DNA from: Eonycteris spelaea
Lineage: Eukaryota; Chordata; Mammalia; Chiroptera; Pteropodidae
NCBI GenBank assembly: GCA_003508835.1
Contig: PUFA01000165.1
Span: 3,129,001 to 3,193,000, forward strand
Reading direction: 5' to 3'
DNA: 64,000 nt
The translations under genes and the position numbers were made by a program. Shown one piece after another: positions 13,601-28,400 of the stretch. Each line of letters opens with the position of its first letter. Positions within the stretch are counted from its first letter, which is position 1. The notes beneath the pieces are model-generated. The model had not been told where the DNA came from. It ran no database searches and was given only the letters and a program-made list of their open reading frames with translations.

Positions 13601-16600
13601 GACTCAAAGCCAAAAGCACACCATGGTAAATAACTGATTGCTTCATTACCTTGATTCATCAACTATTAACATGTAAATACACCTCCACCATATCTTTGAG
13701 CACGCATGTATACTACCCTTTTGCCAGACCTTTTGAAAGTAAGTGACAGATATCATAAATTCCACTCTTAAAATCTTTCTTTTCAGTTTTATTGAGATAT
13801 AATCAATAAATAAAAACTATATTTAAGGTATACAACATGATTTTTTTTATACTAGTAGTATAAAAGATTTCCCATTTCTCCACATCCTTGCCAATACTTA
13901 TCTTTTACCTTTTTGATAATAGCTATCCTACCAGGTGTAAGGGGATATTTCATTGTAATTTTGATTTTCATTTTCCTGATGATTAGTGATGTTGATCACT
14001 TTTTCATATACCTGTTGGCCATTTGTCTTCCTTTCAGAAATGACTCTGTCTTTTGCCCATTTTTTAATTGGCTTATTTGTTTATTTTTTTGCTATTGAGT
14101 TGTATGAGTTCTTTATGTATTTTGGATATTAATCCCTTATCAGATGTATGGCTTGCAAATTCTGTAGATTGTCTCTTCTTGTTTTCTTCGCTGTGCAGTA
14201 GTTTTTTAGTTAATGCACTCACACTTGTCTATTTTTACTTTTGTAGCCTATGCTTTTGGGATTATATCCAAAAAATCATTGCCAAGACCAATGTCAAAAA
14301 GATTTTCCCCTGTATTTTCATCTAGTAGTTTTAAAGTTTCAGGTCTTAACATTTAAGTCTTTAATCTAGTTTCAGATGATTTTTATATTTGGTATGTGAT
14401 AAGATCCAGTTTTACTCTTCTGTATATGGAAATCCAGTTTTCCCAGTACTATTTATTAATGAAATTATCCTTTCCCCATTGTGTGTTCTTGGCATCTTTG
14501 TTGAAGATTCGTTGACTGTAAATGTGTGGATCTATTTCAAAACTCTTTTTTGTTCCATCGGTCCGTATCTGTTTTTATACTAGTACCATATGTTTTTGAT
14601 GGCTGTGACTTAGCAATATGTTTTGAAATTAGGTAATGTAATACCTTTGGCTTTGTATTTACTCAGGATTGCTTTTATCGTTTGAGGTCTTTTGTGGTTC
14701 CATATGAATTTTAGGATTGTTTTTATTTATTTATATTTTGTTTGTTTGCTTTGCATATGTATGAAAAATGCCCTTGGGATTTTGATAAAGATTGCACTGA
14801 ATCTTTAGTCCACTCCTAAATTCTTCAGTCTGCATCTCCCAAGGGCAAGTACATTTTCCTTCACGAGCACATTGTAATCACACATAAGAAAAATCAGCAT
14901 TAATTCACAAGTGTATTCCAGCATATATTTTATCATTTATTCCAATTATTTCTAAAAATACCTTTATAGCTGGTCATTTGTTGTGCCCCAAGATCCAATC
15001 AAAGTTTATACATTGCATTTGGTCAGTATGTCTTTTTTGTTTTCCACCAATCTAGGATAGTTAGCTCTTCTTCAGAAAATTGAAGACTTTGTTACAGAGT
15101 CCAGGCCAGTTGATTCACAGAGTGCCCCATGTTCAAGAATTTGTCACTTACTTCATGATTAGATTCAGATCACATTTCTAGTAAATATGATATTCTGTAC
15201 CTACCATTCCATTACATCAGTAGATACATGTTAGGCTGTACCACAATTGGTGATGCCAAGACTGAATGTTTGGTTAAGGTGGTGACTGCCAGATTTTTCC
15301 AGTGAAAAAGTACATTTTCCCTTTTGTGACTAATAAGTAATATGTGGAAGTGATTCTTTAAGACTGTAAATATTCTGTTTCCCACCATCCTTCCACCTAG
15401 TAATTTTATCATTCTTGTCCAAATCACTTTAACATTGGTGGTTACAGTATTGTGACTTTAAAAATATTCTATCATTTTATATTACTGGTTAGATAAAACA
15501 TTCTGTTTGGATTCTTAGGGAATCATTATTATTTGAATTTATATTTTTTCGTCATTGCCAGGAGAAAAACTTTCAAAACAGCAGCTGCATAGTTCTAACA
15601 TCATTAAGAAATTAAGAGCTAAAGACAAAGAAAATGAAAATGTTATTGCAAAGCTGAACAAAAAAGTTAAAGAGCTAGAAGAAGAGTTACAACATTTAAA
15701 ACAGGTGAATATCAGTCATTCTCTACATATATTTTGCTATTACTTGGTATATGAATAGTTGGCTATGGTTTATGAAATATTTTAAATGATTTATTGGGGT
15801 ACATAATGTTCGAAGGATTTTCCCAACAATTTAATAAATGAATGCTAAGATTTTTCTTTGTTATTATAACACTTGGATTCTTGGAATACAGTTATTTACC
15901 AAGGCCTTATTTATTGAAAAATACTTTAATCTGTTTAATAATATAGGTCCTTGATGGCAAAGAAGAGGTTGAGAAACAACATAGAGAAAATATTAAAAAA
16001 CTAAATTCTGTGGTTGAACGCCAAGAGAAGGATCTTGGCCGACTTCAAGTAGACATAGATGAACTTGAAGAAAAGAACAGAAGTATTCAGGCTGCTCTTG
16101 ATAGTGCATACAAGTAAGAAAATGTGTAAATATCCAACTCATTGAATATCAATTAACAAAGCAAATGTTGAAAAAACCCTTTTTCTGTTACCACTAACAA
16201 CACTTATAAACTTAGCTGTATATGAACTTGTAACTATTGAGCAGAGACAGTCCTCACTGCAGTCAGTGTTTATTATGTGGTCAGCTCTTCCTCATTTTGG
16301 ATATCGTGGAAGTCTATGTGGAAATTTCATAACCGTGGCCATGTAATTCACTGTATATTATTTTAAGTAAACTTATCCATCTAATTTTTTAAGAGAACTT
16401 ACTGATCTCCACAAAGCCAATGCTGCAAAGGATAGTGAGGCACAGGAAGCTGCTCTAAGTCGTGAAATGAAAGCTAAAGAAGAACTCTGTGCAGCACTAG
16501 AGAAGGTCCAAGAAGAAGCCCGTCAGCAGCAAGAAACATTAGCCATTCAAGTAAGCAACGGATGCTGAATTTAAATTAGTCTTTTAAATCTTTGTGCTTC

Positions 16601-19433
16601 TACAAATTGAAGAATCCATTCGTTTGAATCAAACCTTATGTAGTGGTACATATGTTACTTCCTTTACAATCCTGTTGGGCATGTTTTTTAGAGTACTGGA
16701 TTATGCCAAACTTAATCAATTATGTGTTTTTATAAACTTGTTAAAACAGTGCTTATGTTGTACCAGTACTGCTTAATATTTTTGTGAATTTCAGATTTAT
16801 ATGAGAATATTATGAGAACTAAGGACCCTCTTACGAGAGAAATGCACATTGCAGATAAATACTAAGTATTGCATATAATTTCAGGAGAATCCATGTAACT
16901 CCATGGAGCTCAGATGAAGGATGAAACTTGAAATATGTCTGGCTTTGTCTTATAGAATCATCAGTTGATTGATGTTTGGGTTTTTTACACTTTTATGAAT
17001 TATTCTGCTATAAATATTCATTTACAATTTTTTGTGTGAACATATAATTTAAACTATCTTAGATATATACCCCCAGGTCATACGGTAACCTCATATTTAA
17101 CTTTTTGAGGAACTGACCAACTTCCATGGCAGCTACAATATTTTACATTACATTATATATTTCCACTAGCAATATATGAGGATTTCAATTTCTCTACATT
17201 CTTGCCAGTATTTGTTATTATCTATTTTTTTCAATGTATCTGTTTTATTGGGTATAAAGTGGTATCTGATTGTGGTATTGATTTACATTTCCTCAGTGAC
17301 TAATGATGTTGAGCATCTTTTTATGTGCTTATTGGCCATTATATATCTTTGGAGAAATTTATTCAAATATTCACATCCTTTGCTTACTTTTAATTGGTCA
17401 TCTTTATTGTTTGTTACACATTCTTTGTACAAGATCCTTATTAGATGTAGGATTTGCAGATACTTTCTCCCATTCTATAGGTGTTCCTCTATTTTTTTTT
17501 ATATTATTATTTTAGGCAAGGTAATCCTTGGTTGAACTCACATATTGCAAGGACCTTGTTAGCTTACAATACCTTATTTTTCATTTTTTATGCCTACAAT
17601 ACCTGGTCTTCCCAGGTGGTCTCTCATCGAAATCCTAACCAGGCCCGACCCTGCTTAGCTTCTGAGATCAGACGGGATTGGGCTCGTTCAGGGTGACATG
17701 GCCGTAGACTCCTCTAGTTTCTTGATGGTGTCTTTTGAGGCACAAAAGTTTTTTTTAATTTTGATGAAGTCCACCTTACCAACTTTTCCTGTGTTATTTG
17801 TGCTTTTGGTGTCATGTTTAAGAAGCTGTTGCTTAATCAAAGGTTATGGATATTTTCACTTGTTTCTTTCTACGAGTTTTATCATCTTTTTCTCATATTT
17901 AGGCCTTTTGCATGTGGATATCCAGTTGTCTTGGCACCATTTGCTGAAAAGACCATTCTTTCCTTATTGACTCCAGTCCACTTTTGATTTAATTTTGCAT
18001 GAATATGTAAAACATTTACATGATACCACAACTATATAACAAAAATATTGAGACAACATTTGCTTCCAAGTTAGCTCCTCCCCATTCCTTATATTTCCCT
18101 ATAAGTCACCATTTTATTAGTGTTTGGTTTATTTTTTCAGTGTTTCTATTTGAAAATGCAAGAAAAATATATTTTCTTCTACTTATGTACTCCCCACCAG
18201 TATATATATACATTTATATACATATTTATTTGTATCTTCCTCATCCTTACATAAAATAAAGTTTATTATTTATACTGTTTTATAGCTTACTTTATTTACT
18301 AAATAAAATATTTTGGTTATCATGCTGTAGTAGAACATAGAGCTTTTTAAGAAATTTCTTTTTACAGTTATAATGCTTCATTGTGTGAATCAATGTACTA
18401 TTATTTATTCGGTCAGTTCTTATTGATGGATATTTGAGTTATTTTTCAGTATTTTGGTATTATAAATCACACTGTGATCCATACACCCCCTTATGTTTTT
18501 GCTACTCTATCACCGGGATAGAGGAAATATTAATATTTTAAATTAAAAATACACCAAAACAGTATTAAAGAAAAATTGGGAGAAAGAGTGTGGGACTACC
18601 ATTCATGAAACCATCACCTTTTACAAGCACTGTCAATTTTGTTTGTTACTTTCTTTTCTTTATTGCCATGTACCTATTTTTATACTTGATATTATATATT
18701 ATATAGTTTTATCATTTAAGATTATATGTTTTTACATGTCTCACATTTATCATAACTTTTAATGGGTATATTCATGTATCAACATTTGCAAAAATAGATT
18801 ACTACTGGTGGATATTTAGAATATTTAATGTTTTGTGTGTTTTTGCTAATCTAGCTGACAGTGTAGGGACCATCTTTGTATGTTAATAGTGATCTGCTTC
18901 CATGGAGTGAATTCTCAGGATGAGTGTTTATAGTTCATAGAGCTTTTATCACATTCTGCACTGGAAACATCTGTGGATGCATTATCTCTCCTTGTATTGG
19001 TGGCAGTGACTGTGCCTTCCACATACATATGTCCTTTTTAGTTTGCCTAACAGAGTACATATTTAACATACTTACAGTTTTGGAATTATTTGATGAAAGG
19101 GATATTTGATAATCATATGTAAAAGCTCATCGGATAGTACAGAATATTACATATGAACAGTAAAAACACAAAATATGTACTTAGCAGGAAGTTATAGATA
19201 ATGTTTGAAATTGTTTTTGATAGTGGTTCTCCTTATACAGGTGCAGGACCTTAGGCTGGCACTGCAACGTGCAGAACAAGCAGCTGCCAGGAAAGAGGAT
19301 TATTTACGCCATGAGATCAGTGAACTCCAGCAGGTACTGTCACAGTTTTCCTAAACACATATCCAAGATGTATTTTCCTAGAAATAAGAAAAGACTTAGT
19401 GGGGTAATGTTCATGGAATTGAGAGGATTATTA

Positions 19434-19491
<58 letters not shown>

Positions 19492-22400
19492 CATTTGCTG
19501 TATTTTTGTGGCTTAGGTGAAGAATATTAGAGTTGGAACCAAGTCTTAATTCTGTTTTATAGATAATAACTTTATTATGACAGATTTATTGTGTAGTCAG
19601 TATTTTTTCATTTGTAAAAGGTGGTTTATTAATTATCAGTCTTTGATTTCTGTGGGGCAGATAATCAGTGTTCAGTTTTTAGGTCATTATTAATTTTCAC
19701 TCAGTGAACATGCATAGGGAAAGAGAGAAAAAATGCAACTCAGATTGATCTGTTTTTAGAAATACTTAGAAATTTTTGGATGAGAAGGCGACTATAGGGA
19801 GGTTTGGATGATGCGTTCTTTTTTTTTTTTACCTTAAGATGATTGAAGGCAATTTTATCTTAGAAAACACTTTGTAAAGAAGCATTTATTTAGATACTCT
19901 TGTGCAACTTAACTATAATTTAAGGATTGAATAATTAGTAAATAATTTAATTTAAAAAGTAATTTTATCTTGGAGAAATAATTTTTTTCAGAAATTTCTC
20001 ATAAAGTTTGTTTGACAATGTTTTTATTGCTGCCAGTGTTAGTGACTTAAGAATTTCATGATTCAGAGACTCCAGGAAGCGGAGAATCGAAACCAGGAAC
20101 TGAGTCAAAGTGTTTCATCAACAACAAGACCATTGCTTCGACAGATAGAAAATTTGCAAGCAACTCTAGGGTCCCAGACGTCGTCGTGGGAGAAGTTAGA
20201 GAAGACTCTTTCTGATAGGCTTGGTAACTGCTTTAGTTCTTATAAGCTCAACGCAGAAGCCCTTATTCTAGCTTAGAATTAGGATAATAGTATGGTATTG
20301 AAAATCACTTAATCTGATAATTATATGGTTATATTTGTGTCTTGTGGATTTTTATATCTTTTACATTTATTTTGTAAAATCTTAATTGACTTTTAGATCA
20401 TTTTTTTTCTCCCTAACCTAATGTGTCAGATACTGTCTAAAATTATCCGTGTCATTTTTTTCATTTATTTTTACCATACTTCTACACTCAATTTTTTCCT
20501 TGTTTATTGCTAAATCTGATCTTTTGCTAGCTTGTCTGCAGTAGTGTAGGAGGTGGAAATCAGATATGATTCTAATCAGTCTCAGACTCCCAAAAGCAGA
20601 GATAGGTCTAAGAAAAATCAGGATCAAATCTAGTATTCAGGAGAGAGAAAAAATGGCATAGGTGATAGAGGCTCTGTTCATCCTTCTAGTGATCAAATCA
20701 AAGTTGTGACAGAAACAAGAAGCAAACAGCAAGGAAAGTTACCTGGGAACTAGACAAACAAGCCCCACAACTGGGGAGAGAAATAAAAAATCACCCTACA
20801 ATGGGAGGAGGTAGGACAGGACCAAGAATTGAAGCTACCCGGTCTCAAGTGGCTGAGTAGGACAGAGGCCATAGCAGCGGCAGCCCGCAGCTGCGGACTC
20901 CTCTTAAAGGGGCTCTGTCTGCAAGCAGACTTTTGCGGTGACAGACCTGCTCGCTCTCAGCACCAGCAGCAGGTCGGCTGCTTGGTGGGCACCAGGGACT
21001 TACAGGAGGACACTAAGTTGTTGGTGTGAGGGCTGGAGGCGAGACTTGCTCTGTGCAGAAGTGCCAGCAGTATCCATTGTTCTTTTGTTGAGCCCTCTCC
21101 ACCTTCCAGTGTGCAGATACAGCGCCGCCATAGCTGATACGTCATCAAATTGGATAACAGGGGTCACTCCGCCCAGAGGATTCCCTGAAACTCTACCTCC
21201 CAAACTCACGGTACTCCCAAGCCACATCCAAAGGTTTCCTTAGCTAGTCAAGTGCCCCTTGCTAAGCAGTGCCTAGACACTGGTAGCAGGTGATTGCAGT
21301 TTCTGGTGTGGCCTCTTGAGTCAACTATAAGCACAGCATCTGTGGATTCCCTGCTGAATCTTAACAGGTAGCCCTGGAGGAGCTAAACTTGTGGGGCTAA
21401 ACTTGGCCTGCAGTTGAACCTTTTTCAGGACTGTGCCACTGGACACCTACCACACAAATCTGCACTAATAAGACCAGGAAACTTAAGAGCTTTGCTTAGT
21501 ACATAGAAATAGACACAGAAAGGCAGCCAAAATGGGAAGACAAAGAGATGCCATATGAGAGAACAGAACAGAGTTCCAAAAATAGTGAAGTCGAGCAATC
21601 AACAGATGCAGAGTTCAAAACACTGGTTATAAAGATGCTCAATGAACTTATAGGAACTGCAGATGAATTCGGTGAGAAATTCAACAAAGAGATAAAAAAC
21701 ATAAAAATGGAAATGGAAATTATAAAAGGGAACCAGTCAGAAAGGAAGAACGCATTATCTGAGAAGTAAATTAAATGGAATAAACAAGAGTGAATAAAGA
21801 AGAGGATCAAATGACCTATATAGAGGATGGGAAAGCCAAGGACACTCAATCGGAATGGCAAGAAGAAAGAGCCTGTGGGACACTATTAAACGTAAATATA
21901 TCCCTGTCAGGGGGGTATCCGGAGGAAAATGAGGTGTCGAAGAGCTATTTGAAGAAATAATGGAGGAAAACTTTCCTAGCCTGATGAAGGAAATAGACAT
22001 AAAACACCAGGAAGCTCAGAGGGTCCCCAAACCAGGAACCCAAAGAGGCCCACACCAAAACACATCATAATTAAAATGCCAAAGGTTAAATACAAAGAGA
22101 GAATCTTAAAAGCCGCAAGAGAAAAGCAGTTACCTACAGGGAGCACCCATAAGACTGACAACTGATTTCTCAAAAGAAACTATGCAGCATAGAAGGACTT
22201 TGCACAAAATATTCAACGCGATGAAACCCAGGGTCTACAACCAAGAATATTTTATCCAGCAAAGCTATCATTTAGAGTCTAAGGATAGCTAAAGAACTTC
22301 CTAGACAGAAATAAACTAAGAGAATTAACACAAGCAAGCATTACAGGAAGTATAGGAGGAACTTCTTTAAGAAAGTAAAAACATGTATCAAAAACATGAG

Positions 22401-25400
22401 TAAAGAATCGTAATAACTACATAGTTATCAAGAAGTACCTCAAATGGAAAAGAATTAAGTGCTCCAACCAAAAGATAGGGTGGCTGAATGGATAAGAAAA
22501 CAAAGCCCCCTTCCCCTTTCTCACCTCCCCTCCCCTCCCCCGGACACACACACACATGCTGCCTACAAGGGACTCACTTCAGATTAAAAGACACACACAG
22601 ACTAAAAGGAAGGGGACAGAAAAAGATATTGCTTTTATGGGCCTAGAGGGTATTGTGCTGAATGAAATAGGTCAGATAGAGACAGACAAATATCACATGA
22701 TTTCATGTACATGTGGAATCTAAAGAACAAAACAACAATGTAAGAGTGGATATAAACTTGTAGATATAAAGAATATTTTTGAGGCTACTAGATGGGGTGT
22801 TGGGAAGAAAAATGTAAAGGGATTAAGGGGTATAAATTGTTAGTTGCGGAATAGATATGGAGATACAGAGTGTAACATGGGGAAGATGGTTAGTGTAATA
22901 AATATGTAATGGGGAAGTGGGGTACTAGATTAGGGGTGATCACCTTGCAAGCTATGTGGATCTCTGATCACTATGGTATACAACTGAAACTGGCATATTA
23001 TTGTATGCTAACTATAATTTTAAAAACTCATTGAATTGTACAGTGTAAATACAAGGAACTAATTATCTAGTTCAATAAAGTTCAATAAGACAACGTTGTG
23101 GTGTAGTTATGAAAGCAGACTTGAATGAGTGTCAGGAGACCTGGACTCAAGGCTTTTCTGGTTTGTTTGTTTTGTTTTTAATAACCCAAACAGTTTGGAG
23201 CAAGTCACTTACCTTGTCTGAGCTACTCACCACTGTAAATCATGAGGGGTGAAAGAGATTAGTGGCTTTCAAACAGTCTTCAGTAGATCTCTTAGATGTG
23301 TCTTAGGGCTAGCTGTCATGGTGAGAGGGACAGTATAAATAAGAAGCAGGGCTCCTTCCAGGCTTCTTTAATGAAAGTAGTTCCTCCTTTGTCTATCCTT
23401 TTTTGATTTCCATGTAAGAGTTTGTATGGAAAAAGATATATCTGCTTAAAAAAAAAACAAAACACTGAACTAAATGAACCTTCATATATTGTTTAATTTT
23501 TATATATAAATCTTAGGTCTGTCATTTATTTATGACAACTTTTTGAGACCAATTTTTTTATGAAATGTGAGACATCTGAAAATGACATCTTCCAAAATAA
23601 ATATTTAGTGATAAATGAGAGGTGGAAGCCATTAATTCTGTGGTTTTTAAACTGGAGTCTGTTACTCTTGGCAATATGTGGTATTGTACTGGAATATAGA
23701 CAAAGCCACGGGGCAGACATACCATAATCGAACATTTTTATTGAGATAATGGTAGATTTACATGCAGTTATAAGAAATAATTCAGAGTGGTCCCTTACAC
23801 ACTTTCCCTAGTATCTCCAAATGTTAACATTTTGCAAAATTATAATATCATAATGAGTGTATTGACATTGATACAGTCTACTGATTTTATTCATATTTCC
23901 CCAGTTTTACTGGTACTCATGTGTGTTTGTATGTCTCTGTTTGTATATTAAGTTCTATGCAATTGTACCACTTGTGTGGGTTCATGTATCCATTACTATA
24001 GTAAAGATATTGAATAATTCCAACATCACAAAGATCCTTCACGTTGCCCTTTTAAACCACACTTACCACCTTTCAGAGCCTCCGTCCCTGTTCCAAATCC
24101 CTGGCAACTGCTAACCTGTCCTCTATTTCTAAAACTTTGGAATTTCAAAATGCTATATAAATAGAACTGTATAAAACTTCTGGGACTGGTTTTTTAGCCC
24201 AGAGTAATTCCCTGGAGATTCATCCAAGTTACTGTGTATATCAATGATTTAGTCTTTTTATTGCTGAGTGCTTTTTAATGGTATGTGTGTACCACATTTT
24301 GTTTACCAGATGAAAAGCGTATGGACTGATACAGATTTTGTCTATACAGATAAGCTGCTATGAACATTTATATAAAAATTTTCATTTCTCTGGGTAAATG
24401 CCCAAGGGTGCAATTGCTAGGTAGTTGCATGTTTGTTTTAAAGAAAATGAAAACCCATTTTCCAAAGTGGCTGTCTGTATGAGAGTAATCTATCTCCTCC
24501 ACATTCTTGCTAGCATTTTGTGTTATCCCTATTTTTCCTTTTAATCGTTCAGACAGGTGTGTAGTTATATCTCATTATTATTTTAATGTGCATTGATTTA
24601 ATGACTAATGATGTTGAGCATCATTTCATGTGCTTATTCTCTATACATTTTCTTTGATGAAATGTCTATTCAGGTCTTTTCCCATTTTCTAATTGGATTA
24701 TTTGCATATTCATTGTTGAGTTTTGAGACTTCTTTATATATTCTAGATACTAGTCTTAGATAATGCAGTTTGCATTTATTTTCTCCAAGTCTGTAGCTTG
24801 TCATTTCATCCTATTCACATAGAGCAAAAGTTTAAAATTATGAAGTTCATTTATTTTATCAATTAAAAATTTTTTTTTTCAGTTAGTTGATATTCAATAT
24901 TATATTATTTTCAAATGTACAGATAGTGGTTAGACATTTATATAACTTATGAGAGTGTCTCCTGATAAGTTCTATACCCATCTGGCACCATACATAGCTA
25001 TTACAATATTATTGACTATATTCTCTATACAGTACTTTACATTTCCATGACTATTTTGTAACTGTCAATTTGTACGACTTTATCTCTTCACCTTTTTCGT
25101 TCAGCCCTCCAACTTTCCTCCTGTCTGGCAGTCATCACTTTGTTTTCTGTATCTAAGACTTTGTTTCTATTTTGTTTCTTCATTTATTTTGCTTTCTTAG
25201 ATTCCACATATAAGTGAAACCATATGGTATTTGTCTTTCTCTGTTTGACATATTTCACTTAGTGTAATATCCTCTAAATCCATCCATGTTGTCGCAAATG
25301 GTAAGATTTCATTCTGTTTTATGGCCAGGTAATATTCCATTATATATATGTACTACATTTTTATCCATTCATCTTTTGATTGGAGCATTTAATCCATTTG

Positions 25401-28400
25401 CATTCAAAGTAATTATTTATAGGTGTGTAGTTAATGCCATTTTATTGTTTTCTGATTGTTTCTGTAGTTCTCTGTTCCTTTCTTACTCTCTTGCTTTCCT
25501 GTATGTTGATACCTTTCTGTGGTGTTGGATTCCTTTTCTTTATTTCTTGTCTTGTATATTTTCGGTTTGTGGTTACATTGTGCTTCATATATACCAAGTT
25601 TTCTTTATAGCAGTCTATTTTAAGTTGATGGTTGCTTAAGTTTCAACACATTCTAAAATCACTACCATTTTTACTCACCCCTCTGTGTTTATGCTTTTGT
25701 CATTATTTTTAACTTTGTGTGTGTGTCTGTGTGTAACTTTTAATTTACTGTTGTAATTATACATCATCTTTCTACTTTTGCCTTTTAACCTTTGTTAGTG
25801 TTTGTTGATTCACTGCTTTTATTATGTGTTTGCTTTGGTCAGTGAGAATTTTTTTTGCAATATTTATATATATATATATATATTATATATTTTCTTCTTT
25901 TTAAAGAAGTCCTTTTAACATTTCTTGTAATAATAAACTTCTTTAGCTTGTTTCTTGTCTGAGAATATCAATTTTTCTTTTAATGGCTTGTGTTTTTGGT
26001 TTCAAATCTAAGTACTCTTTGCCTATCCCTAGATCCTGAAAATTCTCCTATTTGTTTTCATAAAAGTTTTATAGTTTTGTTTTATACTTAACTTTATGAC
26101 CCATTTTGAGTTAATATTCATAAATGGTATGAAGTTTATTTTGAAGGTTTTCTTTTGTCTTTTTTTTTTGGCCTGTGGATGTCCAATTGCTCCAGCACTA
26201 TTTGTTGATCCTCTGCACTTTTAATACATAACTCCACTTTCAAATTAAAATATTTTGGGGAAAATGATAATGCAGGAACAAATTAAGATTGGTGGTTTTG
26301 TCTCTGTAGGCAGTCCTGTCTTAGGCAATAAGTAGTTATAGTATTAAGTGTGGCTACCTACATCATTAAAAGTTCCAAGTCAGAATTGACATAGTATCTT
26401 GGCCTCTTGGGTATATGTATATGTGATTTTCCTTTTTATTCTTTATTCAGGTGAATCCCAGACCCTGCTGGCAGCAGCAGTTGAAAGGGAACGTGCGGCT
26501 ACAGAAGAACTCCTTGCCAACAAAATTCAAATGTCTTCCATAGAGTCACAGAATTCTCTCTTAAGACAGGAAAACAGTAGATTTCAGGCCCAGGTAGAAT
26601 CAGAGAAAAATAGGCTAAGAAAACTGGAAGATGAAAATAATAGGTGAGCATATTTCTTGAGTGTTTGGTAGTTTAGTGACATTTTAAAGCACTTAAAAAC
26701 ATGTTTTCTGCTTTTAGCCTTGTTGCACTGAGAACTGAAAATATATACTTTTAGTGTTTTAAGTCAGTCATTAGTAATAGGATATTATAACAAGATAGTA
26801 CTGAGATGCATTGAACCTTACATGTATTCTTGAGATTGTGTGGCATGTTCTGTATGTATTTTCATTTTCTAGAGAAAGGATTCATTGCTTTAATCAGAAT
26901 TTTTAAAGGAGCCTATAACTACAAAATAGTTTGGAGACCACTCATTGGAGTTATTTTCAAATTACAGGGGTTTTAGCAGTGTTCCAGTCTTTCTAAATGT
27001 GTTGGTTCATTGGAAACACAACTATAAAATCCATCTATCTGAAATTATATCAAGGCAGTGATTAGTGTGTTTTTTCCCTCTGAGTTCTTCCTTGGAAATT
27101 TTACTTTAAAAAAATAAGTAAAAGTGATTTATAAAGTAAAATATCTGAACTTTTGCAAACATTTTCACAGAACCCCTTAACTAGCTTTTGCAAAATCTGA
27201 ACATGTCTGAATGGTCATACACCAATATAAAATATATAAAAAGTATTAGATTGGCTTCTGAGTAAAACCCAAGTGATCTGGAAAATACAATTGGAAAATC
27301 AAGCTGGTAATAAAAAGGACTACTAAATATCTAACTGGAGTTAATAAAGTAGTGAGTTTTTAATAGTATGTACTCTCATATTTTTTGTTTTGTTTCATTC
27401 TCCTCTGGTTTAATAGATACCAGGTTGAATTAGAAAACCTAAAAGATGAATACGTAAGAACACTTGAAGAGACAAGGAAAGAAAAGGTATGCTCAAATCT
27501 TAAGGCTCCCATTAGAGAATGGTTGGGAATGGTAGCGAACTAATGAGATAACAAGATGAAATGGGCGAGGTTGCTGCTTTTGGAACTTGGTCTTTCTTAA
27601 TAAAACAAATAGGACTATATACTTTATGCTCCTAGCTTTAAGGTTGACTGATGATGATGATTTAGTATCACAGGAATTGTCTAACTATATCTCTCTCCAT
27701 TAGACACTGTTGAATAGTCAGTTAGAAATGGAGAAAATGAAAGTTGAACAAGAAAGGAAGAAAGCAATTTTTACTCAAGAAGCCGTAAAAGAAAAGGTAC
27801 TAAATTTTGTCTTGTTGCTTTGTTTTTGATGTATCCAGATAGTAGCTATTGTGATTAATCATTAATTGTTTTATAATTTGATGCTTTATAAATACCATTT
27901 CTTCTAAGATCAGAGTGATGAATTTTAGTAGTGTTAGCAGTGTCCTGCTCAGAGTGGATGAAAGTAATTTGAGTTTATTCAGAGATCTGTGATTTCTAGG
28001 ATTTAAATTACAGAACTTCCTTTTAAATTAATTTTGTAGTCTCTCACTGAAATTAGTGCTTCTCATTTGGCCCATAGACACTTTGGGAGTAAAACTGGTT
28101 GTTCACTTCTTTTATGGTGAACAAAGGTAATTTTTTAAAATTGAGTTTTCCTATATTTAAAGGATTGGCGTATACTCGATAGCATAATATGTTAAAACTA
28201 CCTGTGCACATTGAAATTCCCTTTTGAATTTATTTGGCATTTAAAAAAATACACTGAAAATAAAATGGATAAGCTGGAAACTTAATTGTTTGTAAAACTC
28301 ATTAGTAATCTTATTCTTAAGAAATAGATAGTAATTGGTATTATGATGTATAAGAAGAAGCAATTCGTGTAATAGTTTCAATAACATTCTTATTCCATTA

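Noticed and set aside
17602..17709. Functional 5S rRNA gene
   Set aside because: Diverged from 5S, joined to unrelated body and A-rich tail, and framed by a target duplication: a SINE.
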